From assembly GCA_965153455.1 (NCBI GenBank), contig OZ234497.1, positions 13,130,302-13,194,301 on the forward strand: 64,000 bases of DNA, read 5' to 3'. Positions 10,610-24,070 of this stretch are shown in pieces. Every line of letters starts with the position of its first letter. Positions within the stretch are counted from its first letter, which is position 1. Under the pieces are notes generated by a model that saw only the letters and a program-made list of their open reading frames with translations, was not told where the DNA came from and ran no database searches. Both the position numbers and the translations under genes were made by a program. This DNA comes from Sphagnum compactum (lineage: Eukaryota; Bryophyta; Sphagnopsida; Sphagnales).

Positions 10610-13600
10610 CTTTTGTGCTCATGGTGTTACTTGTGATGTTACTTTGTACTCTTCCCTCCTTTATGTGGTTGGTATTTCTCCTTCTTTCTATTGTACAAGT
10701 TATGAGGTGTGAACATTAGTGCATTTTGGTGTCATTATGGTTTGCAAATCGACAACCTTTGCACTTCAAAAAGTATGGTTTCCAACTTTTTCATTTTTTT
10801 TGCTTTTTTTTGTTGTATGTTTTGTCCTTTAGTTAATGCTTAATGTTTTGTTTTTTTGTTTTTTTGTGTAAGACCAACTATTGCAAATTGTAAATGTGCA
10901 TGTTTTGAAATGAACGGGAGTTGCTTTCATTTTGATTTGCATTGTTTCATTCACATACATTTTGCGTTATGCATATTGTGAACAATAAGTCTTTATATGT
11001 TTGTAATATTTTGCATTGTTTACATATTTCAATAATAACGTTACTATATATATATATATACATAAATAAAATCTGAATTTTTAAGAAAAACATATATTTG
11101 TTTGGTTTCCCAATCTTGGTCCCTTCATAAATCTTATAAAGAATGGAGTCAATTCCTCTTAATGAAAATAGATACATGTATGGTTGAGGGTTGTGAAATT
11201 TTCATGAATGAAAATGAAATTTCAATGGAGGAGATGAGTGGGAATTAAACATTTGAAACAAATCCAAGTTTGTACTCAAAAATTGATGTTTCATTGGAAT
11301 TAATCTTGAAACAATTACATGAACAAATAATTCATTGGAAACTACATAATACAATTTTTTTCAACTTAGGTTTTCTATTGTGTCAATGATGATTCAAAAC
11401 TAAATGTGAACATTCCACAAATTATGTATTCTATTGTTTATTATAAGATTGTAATAAGTTATGCAATTTTCAATTAATGAACAAGGTGTAAGAAAAGCAT
11501 GGTATCATACTTCAAAAATAATTGTATAACTAGTTTGAAAAAGGATGTCAATGCAAACCATGGACTAATTGCAAAAACAATTGAGAAAGAAATGAAGAGT
11601 ATCATGAAAACCGTAAGGAAAAGACGACCTTCAAAGAAAAGACTAATAATAAGTTCAATTGCAATTTTAAACTTTTTTGTGGCCATAGATCCTTCCAAAA
11701 GGATAATATGCAACAAAAATAAATATTATAGAATTTGGGTTTTCTTGTTATGAAGAATGAACTACCTATTTAATTTGTCGAGAGCATTTGGTTAAAACAT
11801 TCGATAATGTAATTGTGCCCTCATGTTGTGTTCCTTTTTTAAAATTATTTTGTTAAGAATGTGGAATTGAGAAGACAAAACAAACATATGTCCTACTAAT
11901 TTTTCACAGATTATGTTTTTGTCACTAATAGGTTTGATTTTTGGTAGATCATGTTTTTTTAGAATAGATTGGAAGACATTATTTGGTTTGTTTGAAGTAT
12001 ATGAAACTTCATGGCAAACGTTGGCGAGAAATTGATACAAATATCATTGCTTATGTCAACAATGAAAGCTTTCATATGAGTAGAATGCTAATTGTTTTTA
12101 AGTTAGTAGTGTTTCATTTAACTATAACTTGTCAAAATGCAACTATTGGAAAAAGAGTTTGCAAAGGTTTGAAATATGTTTCCATCAAGTCTGCCCATGC
12201 ACATTTGCAAAAATGTACAACATATCCAAAAAACTTATAAGTTAAGGAAAGGGTAGTGAAAGTGGATGAAAACATGCACCCACGAAAATTGAAAACACAC
12301 TATTCAAAACAAGGTAATATTCAAGGTAACTCTTTCTATTATTATGGTTTTTCATTATTCTTATAATGTTTTATATATTTTTGCAATTTGATTCTAGTTT
12401 GTCATAGAAAAAATGTTTTGCAAGATGTATAATCATGTTAGAAAAAGCTTTGGAATTTTGTGAAGTCATTCATGTCTCTTGTTATAATAGGTAGACTAGT
12501 GCTAGGGTCACTAGTTGTGCACCCCCCTCTTCTCACATAACATATATCTTAATTTGTTGTAAATTATTTGTCTCTTGAATTGTGATTTTATGTGTTGAAA
12601 AGAAGTCACATGTTCATGGGTTGTTGAGTGTCTACCTTATATGTAACCATAACCATGATCTTGAAACATGGGGACGAAATTAATAGACTTCCTCCTATTG
12701 TAGATTCTTTGATGGAAGATGATTCAAATATTGTGTTGAGTTCAGAAGTCTTGCTATGAACATGAAGAAGGAAGTATGTGAGGTCATTGATTCCTTTCTT
12801 TCCTTCTTGACACAATATGATGAGAGAAGGGTTCAAATATATTGTCCCTAATGTTAGATGCTAGTTTAAAATTAATTTATTCTTTTAGTGTTCATGAACA
12901 CATTAAAAGAAAAATTGTCATTTGCAACCAATTTTTGCAATTGAAAAATGTCAATTGCAACTAAAACATATATGCAAATGACAAATTTTAATTATAAAAA
13001 TTGTTTACAACTAATAGTTTATTTCTAATGACAAGGGATGGCCATAGTTGATAAAAATGATAGGGAAACCATATTCCTTATGTTTTTGAAGTTGTATCAT
13101 CATTTGCATCCATTATCAAAGGTTGAAAGTTTTTTTATTGACAAAATGACAAAGATTACAATTTGGAGTATTTTTGAGATGATAGCAAACATTAATGAAC
13201 TTGCAAATGAATTAATCAGCTAAATAGTAATATGAACATATCAAGTGAATGTAAAGAACAACAAATGCCCTTTGGAATGGAGGAAAGACAAATGTATGTT
13301 CCTAATCAATGCTGGTTTTTTAACTTAACAAATATTGGGTATTGTTGGATTTCAAATTGAAATCGATAAAATATTTTCCTTTATTTGCATATTCATTAAT
13401 TTAAAAAGATATCACTTGCAATTGGATAACCTTTAAAATTTAATCCTTGTGAATAAGAATTGGCCTAATGATGCTAGGGTTGGTTGCAAGAACCTTTTTA
13501 ATTTGGTGGAATTTATGAAGATTGAAATAGATTTAGAAGAAGGATTAGGAGATTCTGAAAGGTAATTTGAGCAAGATAAAATGGAGAAAACTTAATTTAT

Positions 13601-15340
13601 ACATATAATGCATTGTTTGAAATTATATAGTGCAAATAATGATTCTTACCTTGGTGATTGAATATTTTAAAACTATCATATTGTTTATTATGCTAGTCAT
13701 TCAAATATTTGAAATTTAATAAATTATTTTTTATTTAAAAATAATTTTAATAAAATTAAATTAAAAAATCAAAGTATGTAGCTATTGACAAATGTAATAT
13801 GGGTGAAATCATGGTCAAAAGAACTAGGGGCGCCAAGGTAAAAGTCCTTCACCAAGGGTTGTACATAACACGTGTCATATTTATGTTGGTTTATAATTAT
13901 AATTTATTCTGGATACTCCATTTAACATTTCATTTTAGGTCTAATAAATATATTTTGACTAAAAGTTAATTTTATATCATGTATGTTATGCATATATGAA
14001 CAACTTTTGTTAAAACCACATTTTCAAAATCCATAATTTTTCAGGTCAACATTTTTGAACCAAATATGCTCAAATGGGTTATAAAAATAATTTTCATTAG
14101 TTCAAGTCCTTATTCCCTCTAATCATCAATATTAAAATCCTCTTCAATTTTAAAAAAGAATGGTGCACATTTGGTAATATGTTTGAAAAAAATAAAGACT
14201 GTCCACTCTCAAGGTTAATGTTTTGAACATGCAAATATTTTTTGATTTGTGTTAAGCTTTGAACATGTAAACTTTGCCATTAATAGAAAATAATCCAAAA
14301 AAATTATGACAATTCAAACTATTATGCTTCCTTTGTGATTTTTCAAACATACAAAAATACAATTTAAAAAAATGTTTGCTCACTTGGGTGGCTCCTTTGA
14401 CTCTAATTTTATCCATATGTGCCCAACACTAATTATTACAACATTGAAGCACCAGTTTGTTAGACTAAAGTTCTTGAAAACAATTTAGAGACTTCCATTC
14501 TAACAATTTCGTTAGCCACATAGGTTTATAATTAAATTTTTTGTTCTTTTATAATACAACCTTATTTTACATACCTTGTATAATTGTGTTTACTTTTTTG
14601 CAATAATATTATAATCTTTGTTTGTGTATATAGACAAGTTTAAAAAATTCTATGTCTAAGAAAATATTTAAGTTATGAATTTGAACTATGTGCTATTGCA
14701 TACTACTAATGACAATCAACTATTTTATTTTTTTATCATGTTTTCATATGATTTTCAATAATTCATCATTATTTATGTCAATGTCAAACTTAATTTAAAT
14801 TAATATACATTTCATGGATATGAAAAGACACATATTAATTTTTTTTTCATATCCATGTTGGTGGATAGGGAAAAAGAATGAAATAGTTATAAAATGGAGG
14901 TAGGTATGAGGAAAGGCGAGGAATAGTTATTGATAATGTTAATAGGAAAATTCCAATAATGAGAGTTTCCAAAAAATGATATATGGATGATTTTTTATAA
15001 TCTTTTGTAAGCTCCTTATTGATTTTGCATAATCCTTCATATGATAATCCTTGGACAATTTCAAAGACATTTCCAAATATAACCACCTCATTAATCTAAC
15101 AAACCTAACCACCTCACTTCATTCTTAATAATTACCTCTTATCCTTATAACTATCTCACTCTTTTCCTAATAACTTTTTTTTTATCCTTATCATTATTTC
15201 ACCTCTTTCCTTACTTACCAACATGGGTATAAAAAAGGAAATTAACATATCCATGACATTTATATTAATTAAAATTAAAATTAAGATTGACATAAATAAT
15301 GATAGATCATTGATAATCATATGAGAACATAATACGAAGC
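10610..15340. other. Long AT-rich gene-free stretch
   Basis: No frame with a recognisable domain or plausible exon structure was found. Visible items are a (TA)n tract near 11044-11062 and a 12-bp inverted pair TTGTCATTTGCA / TGCAAATGACAA near 12915-12985. The rest appears to be diverged intergenic sequence. Confidence 0.5.
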
Positions 15341-15785
15341 AAAATCATCCCTGATAATGCATAGCAATGTAGAGCCCAAGTGAAATAGTTATTAAGAAAG
15401 AAATGAAATAATTAAGCTTGAAAATGTGACAATTATTTCTGAAATCGTCTTTGGAACGGTCCATGGACAACCATAGGAAGGATTCCAAAAAGTCACTGGA
15501 ATTCCGATTCCAATTGGAAGTCAGATTCCGATTACTTGTCACTGGAATTTCCATGTGGCAAACATGCATGCCTTGGGGTGGATTCATTCAAAGATTCAGA
15601 CCTGAAAGCTATGTACTTTGATTAAGTACTTTGACAAGGCTTTTTTTCTGTGTACAAATCATGCGCTTCGATGACCTGTTGTGCACAAATCGTGTGTGCC
15701 GAACATGAGTTTGTCCCTGGCAAATAATTTAAGCCACTGGGTCCAAAAAAATAGGGTCCTCTTTACCGAAAAATGGAATCCGGGA

Positions 15786-16996
15786 TCAGGACCTGTGTGA
15801 ACAGTAACCTTCTCCGGTGGCCACATCAGCTGGGCTGAACCGGCAGGCTTTTTGCGCTGGTCCAATCAGCCGTGTGAACAGCGGCATTTTCCGCGCGCCG
15901 CGTGCTCGCCCCCGCGCGGTTCAAACAAGACCGTACTTGTGCTGTGTGTGGCATCGGAGAAAGATGCATGATGGAAGGCCAATGGAGGAGGTTGGAGGCG
16001 GTGGGTCCGTGTCAACGTTCTCGGCAGATGCAGGACAATAGTGTGAAGTCACTTTTTTTCCTAGAGCTGGAGATTCTAGTTGATGTCATCGGGAGTGAAT
16101 CACGTAATCCAAGATGCGCCGCTCATGGCCGCTAGTTAGCTTTTTGGTTTTTAGCATGCGACTAGAGAGGTTGTATGTGGTTGTAGAACAAGTCTACCAG
16201 TAATTTGGTTGTAAAATGCTGCGGTTGGAAGATTTACATCTGCTGTATTATTAGGACTATTGCGTAAATTTGGCCATCTACATCATCAGCTCATGCGGAA
16301 GCAGCTGCCAGCAGAAGTAGCTCACAGGAGGCGTCAAGGTGCGTATTGCCTTGTATGGGAATTCTACGTGCTCCTACATCGTAATGGCTTTGACGGGATC
16401 ATAGGGCGCAGGAATCCCGTGAACAAGGTGCTGCTTTAAGGTTTGTGTCAGACCTGTCCTTCTTACAAAGCGCACAAACGGATCAGGCACCTACTATACA
16501 CACAGGGACACACATTAAGAGAGAGGGACTAGAAGATCACATTGATCTCATCAGCAGAATCTGAGTTGGGTTTTATTGATTTTATTGTTTTGAGTTGCTT
16601 CTGCATATATATTGTCTCATGAGCAGAGTGTACTCAAGGTACGAGTTTGAGATGTGGGGAAGTTACCAAGGGCTTGCACTCCATTCAATATCTTGCATGC
16701 ATGATATTTTGGTTTTGCAACTAAGTCCTGCATGATCCGACACAAGACGAGGCCGGCGAGGGAGGAGGACGGGTTGAATCCAATTTCATTGTCTGCACTC
16801 AGGACTAGATAGAAGAAATCTTCGTTTATGTAGATATGATCGCATGTGTTGCTGATGCGTGATCGACTGATGTGCGAGTTGATCCCTGCAGACATGTTGA
16901 GCCAGTAATTACATCGGCTTGAAGCTAGTGTTCCGAGTCGAGGAGATTATTTGCGGCCTGATCAAGACAGAAGTTGCGGGTGGGAAAAAAACCATC
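15786..16996 (+). promoter_or_regulatory. Upstream region of PHO1 copy 1, homologous to that of copy 2
   Basis: Three blocks are shared with the DNA upstream of copy 2. About 15786-16060 resembles 36960-37290, including TGTGTGAACAGTA at 15794 versus 37043. About 16455-16690 resembles 38930-39125 (CTTACAAA, GCGCACA, ATCAGGCAC, AGCAGAGTGTACTC). 16928-16996 resembles 39362-39427 (GAGTCGAGGAGATT and the CATCATGGTGAAATTC start context). The last block is probably 5' UTR and the GC-rich first block probably distal promoter. No TATA box or clear phosphate-response element was identified. Confidence 0.6.
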
Positions 16997-19900
16997 ATGG
17001 TGAAATTCTGTAAGCGGCTGGAGGGCCAACTTGTACCCGAATGGAAGGACGTCTATTGTAACTACAAAGAGCTGAAAAAGGACGTGAAACGAATCAAACA
17101 AGGAAACCTCCAGCTGAACGTCGGGTCCATGATCGACCCTGCAACAGCTGGCACTTCCGATACAGCTCTGCAAAGATCGATGCAGGAGTACACATCTTTG
17201 GAGAACAACATCAATGGCCATTTCAGCCATACTAGTTCATCTTACAACAAAAAACAACTAGCTGGTGCAGCAGTACTCGTGGTAAGGCCTTCAAGGATCA
17301 TCAACTGAGTACTCTTCTTCCTTTCTTATAATTAATTGGCATGATTCAAGTATTGTTTGTACACAAACAAAGCGTTAAAAATTAAAATGGGTGATGAGAC
17401 TTGACAAAACTTTGGAACTCAAATTAATTCCCGAATGCAGCCGCACATGATCAAATCCTCTGACAGTTGCAGGAGATGTCGACGGACGCAGTGTAGCTCT
17501 TAGGAGTTTGGTTGCTGTGCTAACGTGAGAAATTTTCCTAGTGTATTTGGACGGCGACTTAGACACACCTGTGGTAAGTACTTAGTGTAAGAGTTCACTT
17601 ATGGGCTTAAGGCCCCTCTTGCTCCTACGGCCTAGTGATCTCCATATGAGTTTAGGAACTGACGAAAACCGTTGGAAGTACTTTCCCATGGGCTAAGGCT
17701 CACGTGTGTAGGGGCAGTCTCAAATAGTGGGGCCGGACTCAAGCGTGTAAGGACAGTCTGAAATTGTGGGGCCGGACTCAAGCTTTATGCTGGGTAAGGT
17801 CCCACAAGTGGGGACATTCCCAACATGCAGGGCTGAACTACTGGCTCGTCCTAGGGAATGCCGGCCCCCGCGTCCCCCGCTTTCCCCCCAACTCTAAAGG
17901 ACCCTACTCTACACTTGTGATCCTGGATTCTACTTACTAGAATCTTGGTCCATCGTCCCCCGCTTTCCCCCCAACTCTAAAGGACCCTACTCTACACTTG
18001 TGATCCTGGATTCTACTTACTAGAATCTTGGTCCATGGGTAGGGACATTCACAAAGAACAGGGCTGGACTCGACGTTGTCGGCTCACCTCGTCCTTCGTC
18101 CCTTATTTGGGGAATGCCCCTGAACTTTAGGACTGTCTTGTGACTGTCTCCAGGATTTGCCTGATTTGCCTTACTAGAGGTCATGTACAATTGGAAATGA
18201 TTCAACAAACCGCTGTGATTCGTTTCTGCTAGTGATTACATACACAGTGTGTACATCTTTTTTGGAAAAAGATAACTTTTGAAGGACAATGGACCAGGAA
18301 CACGTGTTTAGTGGTCTTAGTTCAGAGTTTATCTAGACAGAAAATTGATCATGGTTCACTTCAATTATTACATAATGAAGTTATATGCAAAGTCAGGTGA
18401 TTAGGGGGCGAGAATGTCCAGTTTTGGCATAATAGGCCGTAAAATGTGTAACTAGGAATGAAATTTTACAAAATGAAATAACGAGGACCCAAACTAGTTT
18501 TTCCATCAATTTTGGTGGTAAACTGAGTTTCATCGCCTCATTCCTTTTCCCTGAACGCCTCCACTGCTGCTACGTACATTTTCACTGCTCCTACATGTAC
18601 AACTACTATAATTACTCTCAAAACGTGTGCATTAAATGCTGAGTTTCAGCATTTCATACTGAGATTTAATAAAAAAATTTAAGTTGTGGATAGTGGATAG
18701 GGGGTGAAATAGAGGGTAACTTTACTACGGAGAACTTTAATACGTTTAGACAGGTCTAGATATCAAAGCTTAAATATTTCATTCACATCCACTTATAAGT
18801 TCAACAGCTCAAACAGAACTAAACAACACTCGAATTGGATGTGAACTGGACGTGAATTGGATTTAGTAACTAAAACAAAGCCTGTACAACTACAGAAGAA
18901 AGCAAGTCCAAGAGCATTCCAGAGCTTCATGTTGCACAAGAGAAGATTCAACCAGAAACCAGGTCTGAGCCATGATGCACTTCACCACCAAAAACAGTGC
19001 ATCGTCATCATCCCGTTCACACTAATTTTTATTTTTTTTCCCTGGTCCCCAAGAATTTCAGATCTGATGAATCAAGCCAAAGTCTATGATTGTAGAGGAG
19101 TTTTTGAAACTAATTGAACAAAGAAGCAACAAGATAACATTTACATATAGACCAGAAGGAAAGCAGTTTCTGCAAAACTCCACCATTGTACTAATAAACT
19201 TTTTTGATTTTCTTCTACATGGCCGGTCACGCAGTTTCACAAGAAAGATTGGCAGGACGAGCATGGCTCAGAAGTGCACGAAACCGAGCTGATGGAGCCA
19301 CTGGGGAAGGTGGAGCTACACAGAATGTTTTTCAATCATTTGGATGCGCAATTGAACAAGATCAACCGCTTTTACAAGCTCAAGGAAACGGAATACATTG
19401 CCCAGGCTCGCAGCCTGGAAAGGCAGCTGTTTGCCTTGTTTGAGCTTCAAGAAGCCCTGGTGGCTCGACAGAGCAGCCTGCTGTCATTGCAGAGCTCGTC
19501 AAAAAGCACGGACATCGACAGCAGTAGCTACTGTGACGATGGATCATTCCGTGGTAAGTTCGACTATTGCATGCACGCGAACGTCGTAAGCTCTTCGAAG
19601 AAGAAGAAGAAGAAGAAGAAGAGAAGTTGTACTCAGAAACTTGAATTAACATTATCAAGAATTGACATCAAGGATATGTGCAGGAATGATCTCCAAATGT
19701 ACTGCAAGTCCTCTCAACGAGATTGTTGTGTCGAAGCCTGGAGGAGCATATAAACCTAGTGCCGCCCAGGAGGATTCCGGGACCACCATCGAAGCTGGAG
19801 GACGTTCATACGACAGTGCATTTGATAATGGAGAACATCAGCTGGAAAATATTATCATTGAAAACTTTATCGGCGACGTGGAACTTGCGAAAGCGCCGGA

Positions 19901-22900
19901 GAACAACAACAACCCCGGAGTCGATATGGCAATGACATTGCACAGCCCTGAAAGCCATCCCTTCCACACTGTGGCAGCCATGGGGGACTATCATTCCCGG
20001 CTACAAAGGGTGGGGAAAAGTGCACCTGAAGACCAGATATGCTGCAGTGCGGATCTGCAGAGTTGGAGCATAAGCCAGCACAAAATCGACTTAAGCAAGA
20101 CGAAGAAGAAGATCAACAGTTCGGAGAAAATGCTGTGCACAGCCTTCATCGAATTCTACCGCGGCCTTGGCCTGCTCAAAAGCTACAGGTTGCATTTCCA
20201 ACCTCAAAGGTCCCACGTCTAGAGATTGTCTTTCCAGACCGCACAGGAAGCTCGAATTACCTCGTCCATGTTGGTCTGGGTCATTGATGAAAGGTCGTCC
20301 GCGCGCGGGGTGGGGTTTTTTGATTGCAGTTCTCTGAACATGGTGGCGTTCGCTAAGATTCTGAAGAAATACGACAAAGTGACGAAAAGGAACCTGGCGC
20401 CCATGTACATTAAGGAAGTGGAATGCTCCTACTTTGCTTCTTCAGACAAGGTAAGTCATGCAGGTTGTTCATGAAAATGATGAACAGTTTGATCACAGCT
20501 TCTAGGATACAAATCTGTAGTTTGCTGGTACGTAAGGGTTTGAATTATCTCGAGCTACCTTCAACGTCGTTGAGGTTTGATATCCACACTCTAGTGTGAT
20601 GGCCATTTTTGCATCTTCGAACTGATTATACATGGGTGGTGCAGGTGACGAGGCTCATGACAAAAGTTGAAGAGATCTTCACAAAGCATTTCTCAGACCA
20701 TGATCGAAGAAAAGCCATGACCCTGTTGAGGCCCATGCAGCAGCATGGAAACCACACCACCACGTTCTTCTTAGGTGAGAGTGCACACTGCACGACGTCT
20801 GACTAGCTAGCACGATGTCATGCATGCTTGCTCAAGAGGTTTGTGCAATCGTTCTGAAAGATTGAAATTTGACTGTAATGACGACTGCAAGTGAAATTCA
20901 TTCAAGCTGCCTGACTAGTGATGATGATGATGATGATGAAGTGGGTCATATGTTCTTGCTGCAGGCATCTTTGCAGGCTGGACAGTTGCACTCTTGATTG
21001 GTTTCCTTTTGATTCTTCTCACCCAGAATGACTATAGAACTACCGGCGGCAAAGGATACATGGAGACTGTGTTCAGAGTTTTCAGGTACACAACTCTGAA
21101 TCCAATGACAACCCAATAACTCTGAAAACACTTTCAAGAATACTCAGTTAAGTAAAGGTATGCCCACACACACTTGGTGTTTAGGGCTTACAACTAACAT
21201 CACTCTAACACCAACAAAGTGTCACAAATCATAATACCCCAATTTCTAACATTGCAAGTTATCATCAACCTCCTAAACATTATTTCAAACATGTCCACAA
21301 ATGATGTTAATTAATAACTAACATATAAAATTATTTCAACATGTCCACACACATGATATTAATTAATAACTAACATATAAAATTATTTCAACATGTCCAC
21401 ACACATGATATTAATTAATAACTAACATATAAAATTATTTCAACATGTCCACACACATGATATTAATTAATAACTAACATATAAAATTATTTCAACATGT
21501 CCACACACATGATATTAATTAATAACTAACATAAAATTATCTTTTTGAAACTTGCAATCTAATCCACACTTACAAAGATCATTAATTTAGTTAACATCAA
21601 TGTTTAATTCTAATTTTTTAATTTTAGGGTAATGTGAGGATGATCGATGGATCTGTGCAGCACGCTAGGACTGGTGCTACTCCACATGTATATGTATGGA
21701 TGGAATGTGTACGCATGGCACAAAACACGCATCAACTACGGATTTATCTTCGAATTCTCTCCCGGCACGGAGCTCCATTATCGACAGGTTTGGCTCATTT
21801 GCACAGCACTGAGCAGCATGCTGCTGGGAACTATGATAGTTCACATCATCGCAAGCACAAAGGAGGCTCCCAATTACGACGCCTCTGAGTGGGCCCCTTT
21901 GAGCATTACATTGGTAAGTAGAGTATCTTCACTATATCCATCCGGAGTCTTCCACCAACCTCTCTCTGCATCATGATGATGATGATCGTGTTTAGTACTC
22001 CGCCCTTGCCAATCTTGAACAAGGGGTGTGTCACGCTGTGGCCTTGCCGTTTTACATTAAAAAGTATCTTAAGGCAAAAGAAGAATTATGGAAATTCAAA
22101 TATTTCAGCATGCAAAAATATAATCATAAAAAAAATCCTCCAAAAGAAACCAAAATCTATAACTAATCTCAAGTTCCAACACAAAGCCAAAATATCATCT
22201 TTCAAAAATCCCCATATAAAAATAGACCTATCATTAACTAGGGGCCAAAATCCCTTAAGCTATTATGCTCTATAATGAATCTAAACACAATATTCTTGCC
22301 TTGCTAGGCACGGCCAACAAGACTCTAGAGATGAGATTTTATTTTTTTTGGAGAATCTGCGGAAATTGAAAGAACTATGCTGATGAATTCTTACTTACAT
22401 ACTTGAACCTGCGTACGTCTATGAATTCAGGTTTTCTTGGTGATGCTTCTCATTCCTGTCAACATATTCTACAAGTCGTCGCGCTACTTCTTTTTGCGAT
22501 GCTTTCGCCGGATCATCGTCGCACCGTTCTACAAGGTACATCAAGCTTAGAGAGAGAGAGAGAGATCAAACTGCAACACATAGTGATCATGCTCAGACTA
22601 ATGGATTTCAATCTGCATCACATGTTGTAGACGTTGTGGAAGAGAATCTAAGTTTTTTTGCATTTCTGTATGATCGGCATGTCAGGCGCACGATAGAATC
22701 ATCTGATTTTTGTGATATGATCTTGTGCATTGCAGGTGGTGCTTTCTGATTTCTTCCTAGGTGATCAACTAACTAGCCAGGTCGTCTCATTCCGGAATGT
22801 TCAGTTTATGCTCTGCTACTTCTCGGGTGGCTATTTTCAGCGTCGTGATGAGAGTTCCTGCAGTGACAACACGATGTTTAAAGGGCTGACTTATATGTTC

Positions 22901-24070
22901 TCTTTGCTTCCCTACTGGTGGCGTTTCTTACAGGTGCCACCTTTCTTTCTAAACAACCATCTCTCTCTCTCTCTAGTAGCTCTCAAGTTGCAGTTACATA
23001 CTCAGATTAGACCGGACATACCTATTTCATGCTCAGAACTGATGAGATTTTATAACTGCTCGTGAGAAATCAAAACGCCGCTCTTATATATTATATGTGT
23101 GCTTCTAGACTAAGATCTGATTGATCACGCAAGTACTACTTTACTGTCTTTTCAGTGTTTGAGGAGATGGAAAGATGAGGGAGACAAATTGTCACTCTAC
23201 AACGCTGGCAAATACATGTCGGCTATGGTGGCCGTGGTGCTCACATTAGCATATATCTCATACGACACCAGTACGTTACTGGTTTTGTTCCTGCTGTCCT
23301 CCTGTTGTGCAACGCTTTACCAGCTCTACTGGGATGTGGTGGTCGACTGGGGGCTTCTTCAACAAAACTCTAAGAATCCCTGGCTCCGTGACAATCTCAT
23401 CCTCAAAAGGAAATATCTCTATTACATCTCCATGGTACTACTACTACTGTACACAATCCTTGAATCCCATTTCCTAATCCATAACCCTAATCCATTTCCT
23501 CTTCAGTTTCAGCGCCTCAAACCCATCTCCAAAACTGGTCCGAAGAACCATTGGTAGATTTGTCAGATATGAATTCTTGAAGATCGCTAACTTCCAGTTT
23601 CTTGTACGAATGTGCAGGGGGCGAATGTTTTGTTGAGATCATTGGTCTGGATATTGCTATTTCTACCTCTGAATGTGATTCCTGGATTCAGCCAACCTGC
23701 CTGGGAAGTCATTTTTGCAGCACTCGAGGTCATTCGGCGTGGTCTCTGGAACTTCCACAGGTGAATATTATGCATAGCTCCAGATCATAGAAGTACTATT
23801 TAGCTTACATATACATACACATGTACACATACTAAAGCTTACATATCCTTCTGTAACTTATCCTTGAGTCCTCAACTTCTTTGAGCTGTCTGAATTATGC
23901 TAGTACACCTAAGCAATCTCATTCTGGGTAAATTTTACCTGAATCTTGTACATACATGATATTTATTTATGTGCAGATTGGAGAATGAGCATTTGAACAA
24001 CGTGGGTAACTATCGAGCAGTGAAAACTGTGCCTCTGCCATTCAAGGAATTTGAAGGGGGAATGCTTTGA
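16997..24070 (+). CDS. PHO1: PHO1-type phosphate exporter, copy 1 (SPX-EXS), 12 exons
   Basis: Exons: 16997-17281, 19235-19553, 19684-20188, 20330-20450, 20645-20774, 20965-21085, 21661-21913, 22431-22535, 22736-22933, 23156-23434, 23618-23760, 23977-24070. All junctions are GT-AG, phases agree, and the joined frame has 850 codons plus TGA. The start is the ATG at 16997; the frame opens earlier only from TTG. The protein begins [18 protein letters not shown], the SPX N-terminus that senses inositol pyrophosphates. The SPX part runs to about residue 410 with an acidic variable linker in exon 3. Membrane segments follow at about 455-600, then the EXS domain (about 613-830, with [14 protein letters not shown]) and a [20 protein letters not shown] tail. 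PHO1 proteins export phosphate and act in Golgi/TGN and plasma membranes. Intron 1 (1953 nt) is inflated by insertions. Family certain; the orthologue is not resolved. Confidence 0.95.
17568..18240. repeat. GC-richer insertion in intron 1 of PHO1 copy 1
   Basis: Absent from the 159-nt intron 1 of copy 2. Contains short recurrences (GGGGCCGGACTCAAGC twice near 17731-17785; GGGACATTC twice) and an 83-bp exact tandem duplication. It could be a solo LTR or other element fragment, but TG...CA ends with a matching target duplication were not found. Confidence 0.45.
17871..18036. repeat. Perfect 83-bp tandem duplication in intron 1
   Basis: 17871-17953 is repeated at 17954-18036. Both begin CGTCCCCCGCTTTCC and end CTTGGTCCAT, and I see no difference between the units, which suggests a recent event. 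Confidence 0.9.
18378..18737. mobile_element. Uninterrupted copy of the 360-bp TIR element, in PHO1 intron 1
   Basis: Aligns with 3632-3813 over its left half (shared AAAGTCAGGTGATTAG, AACTAGTTTTT, AATTTTGGTGG) and with 8197-8377 over its right half (CTCCTA, TGTACAACTA, TTTCAGCATTTCATACTGAG). The ends AAGTTATA and GAGAACTT are diverged inverted repeats and the right side keeps the TA. It shows what the split element looked like before the LINE landed. Confidence 0.75.
19598..19622 (+). repeat. (GAA)n microsatellite in intron 2 of PHO1 copy 1
   Basis: About eight GAA units lie 45 nt after the exon 2 donor. Read-through of this intron would add a poly-Lys stretch. Purine-rich, so it could act on splicing, but nothing in the sequence proves this. 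Confidence 0.7.
20918..20939 (+). repeat. (GAT)n microsatellite in intron 5 of PHO1 copy 1
   Basis: Six to seven GAT units about 25 nt upstream of the exon 6 acceptor. Confidence 0.8.
21283..21540. repeat. 52-bp minisatellite in intron 6 of PHO1 copy 1
   Basis: AACATGTCCAC recurs at 21288, 21338, 21390, 21442 and 21494 (steps of 50, 52, 52 and 52). The last three full units look identical. Copy 2 has no such array in its 300-nt intron 6, so it arose or expanded after the gene duplication. Confidence 0.92.

Noticed and set aside
16919-16996. Extended N-terminus of PHO1 copy 1
   Set aside because: It opens from TTG only, and the SPX family starts at MVKF, as in copy 2.
17568-18240. Solo LTR in PHO1 intron 1
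   Set aside because: TG/CA ends with matching 5-bp flanks could not be found, so it is listed only as an insertion of unknown type.
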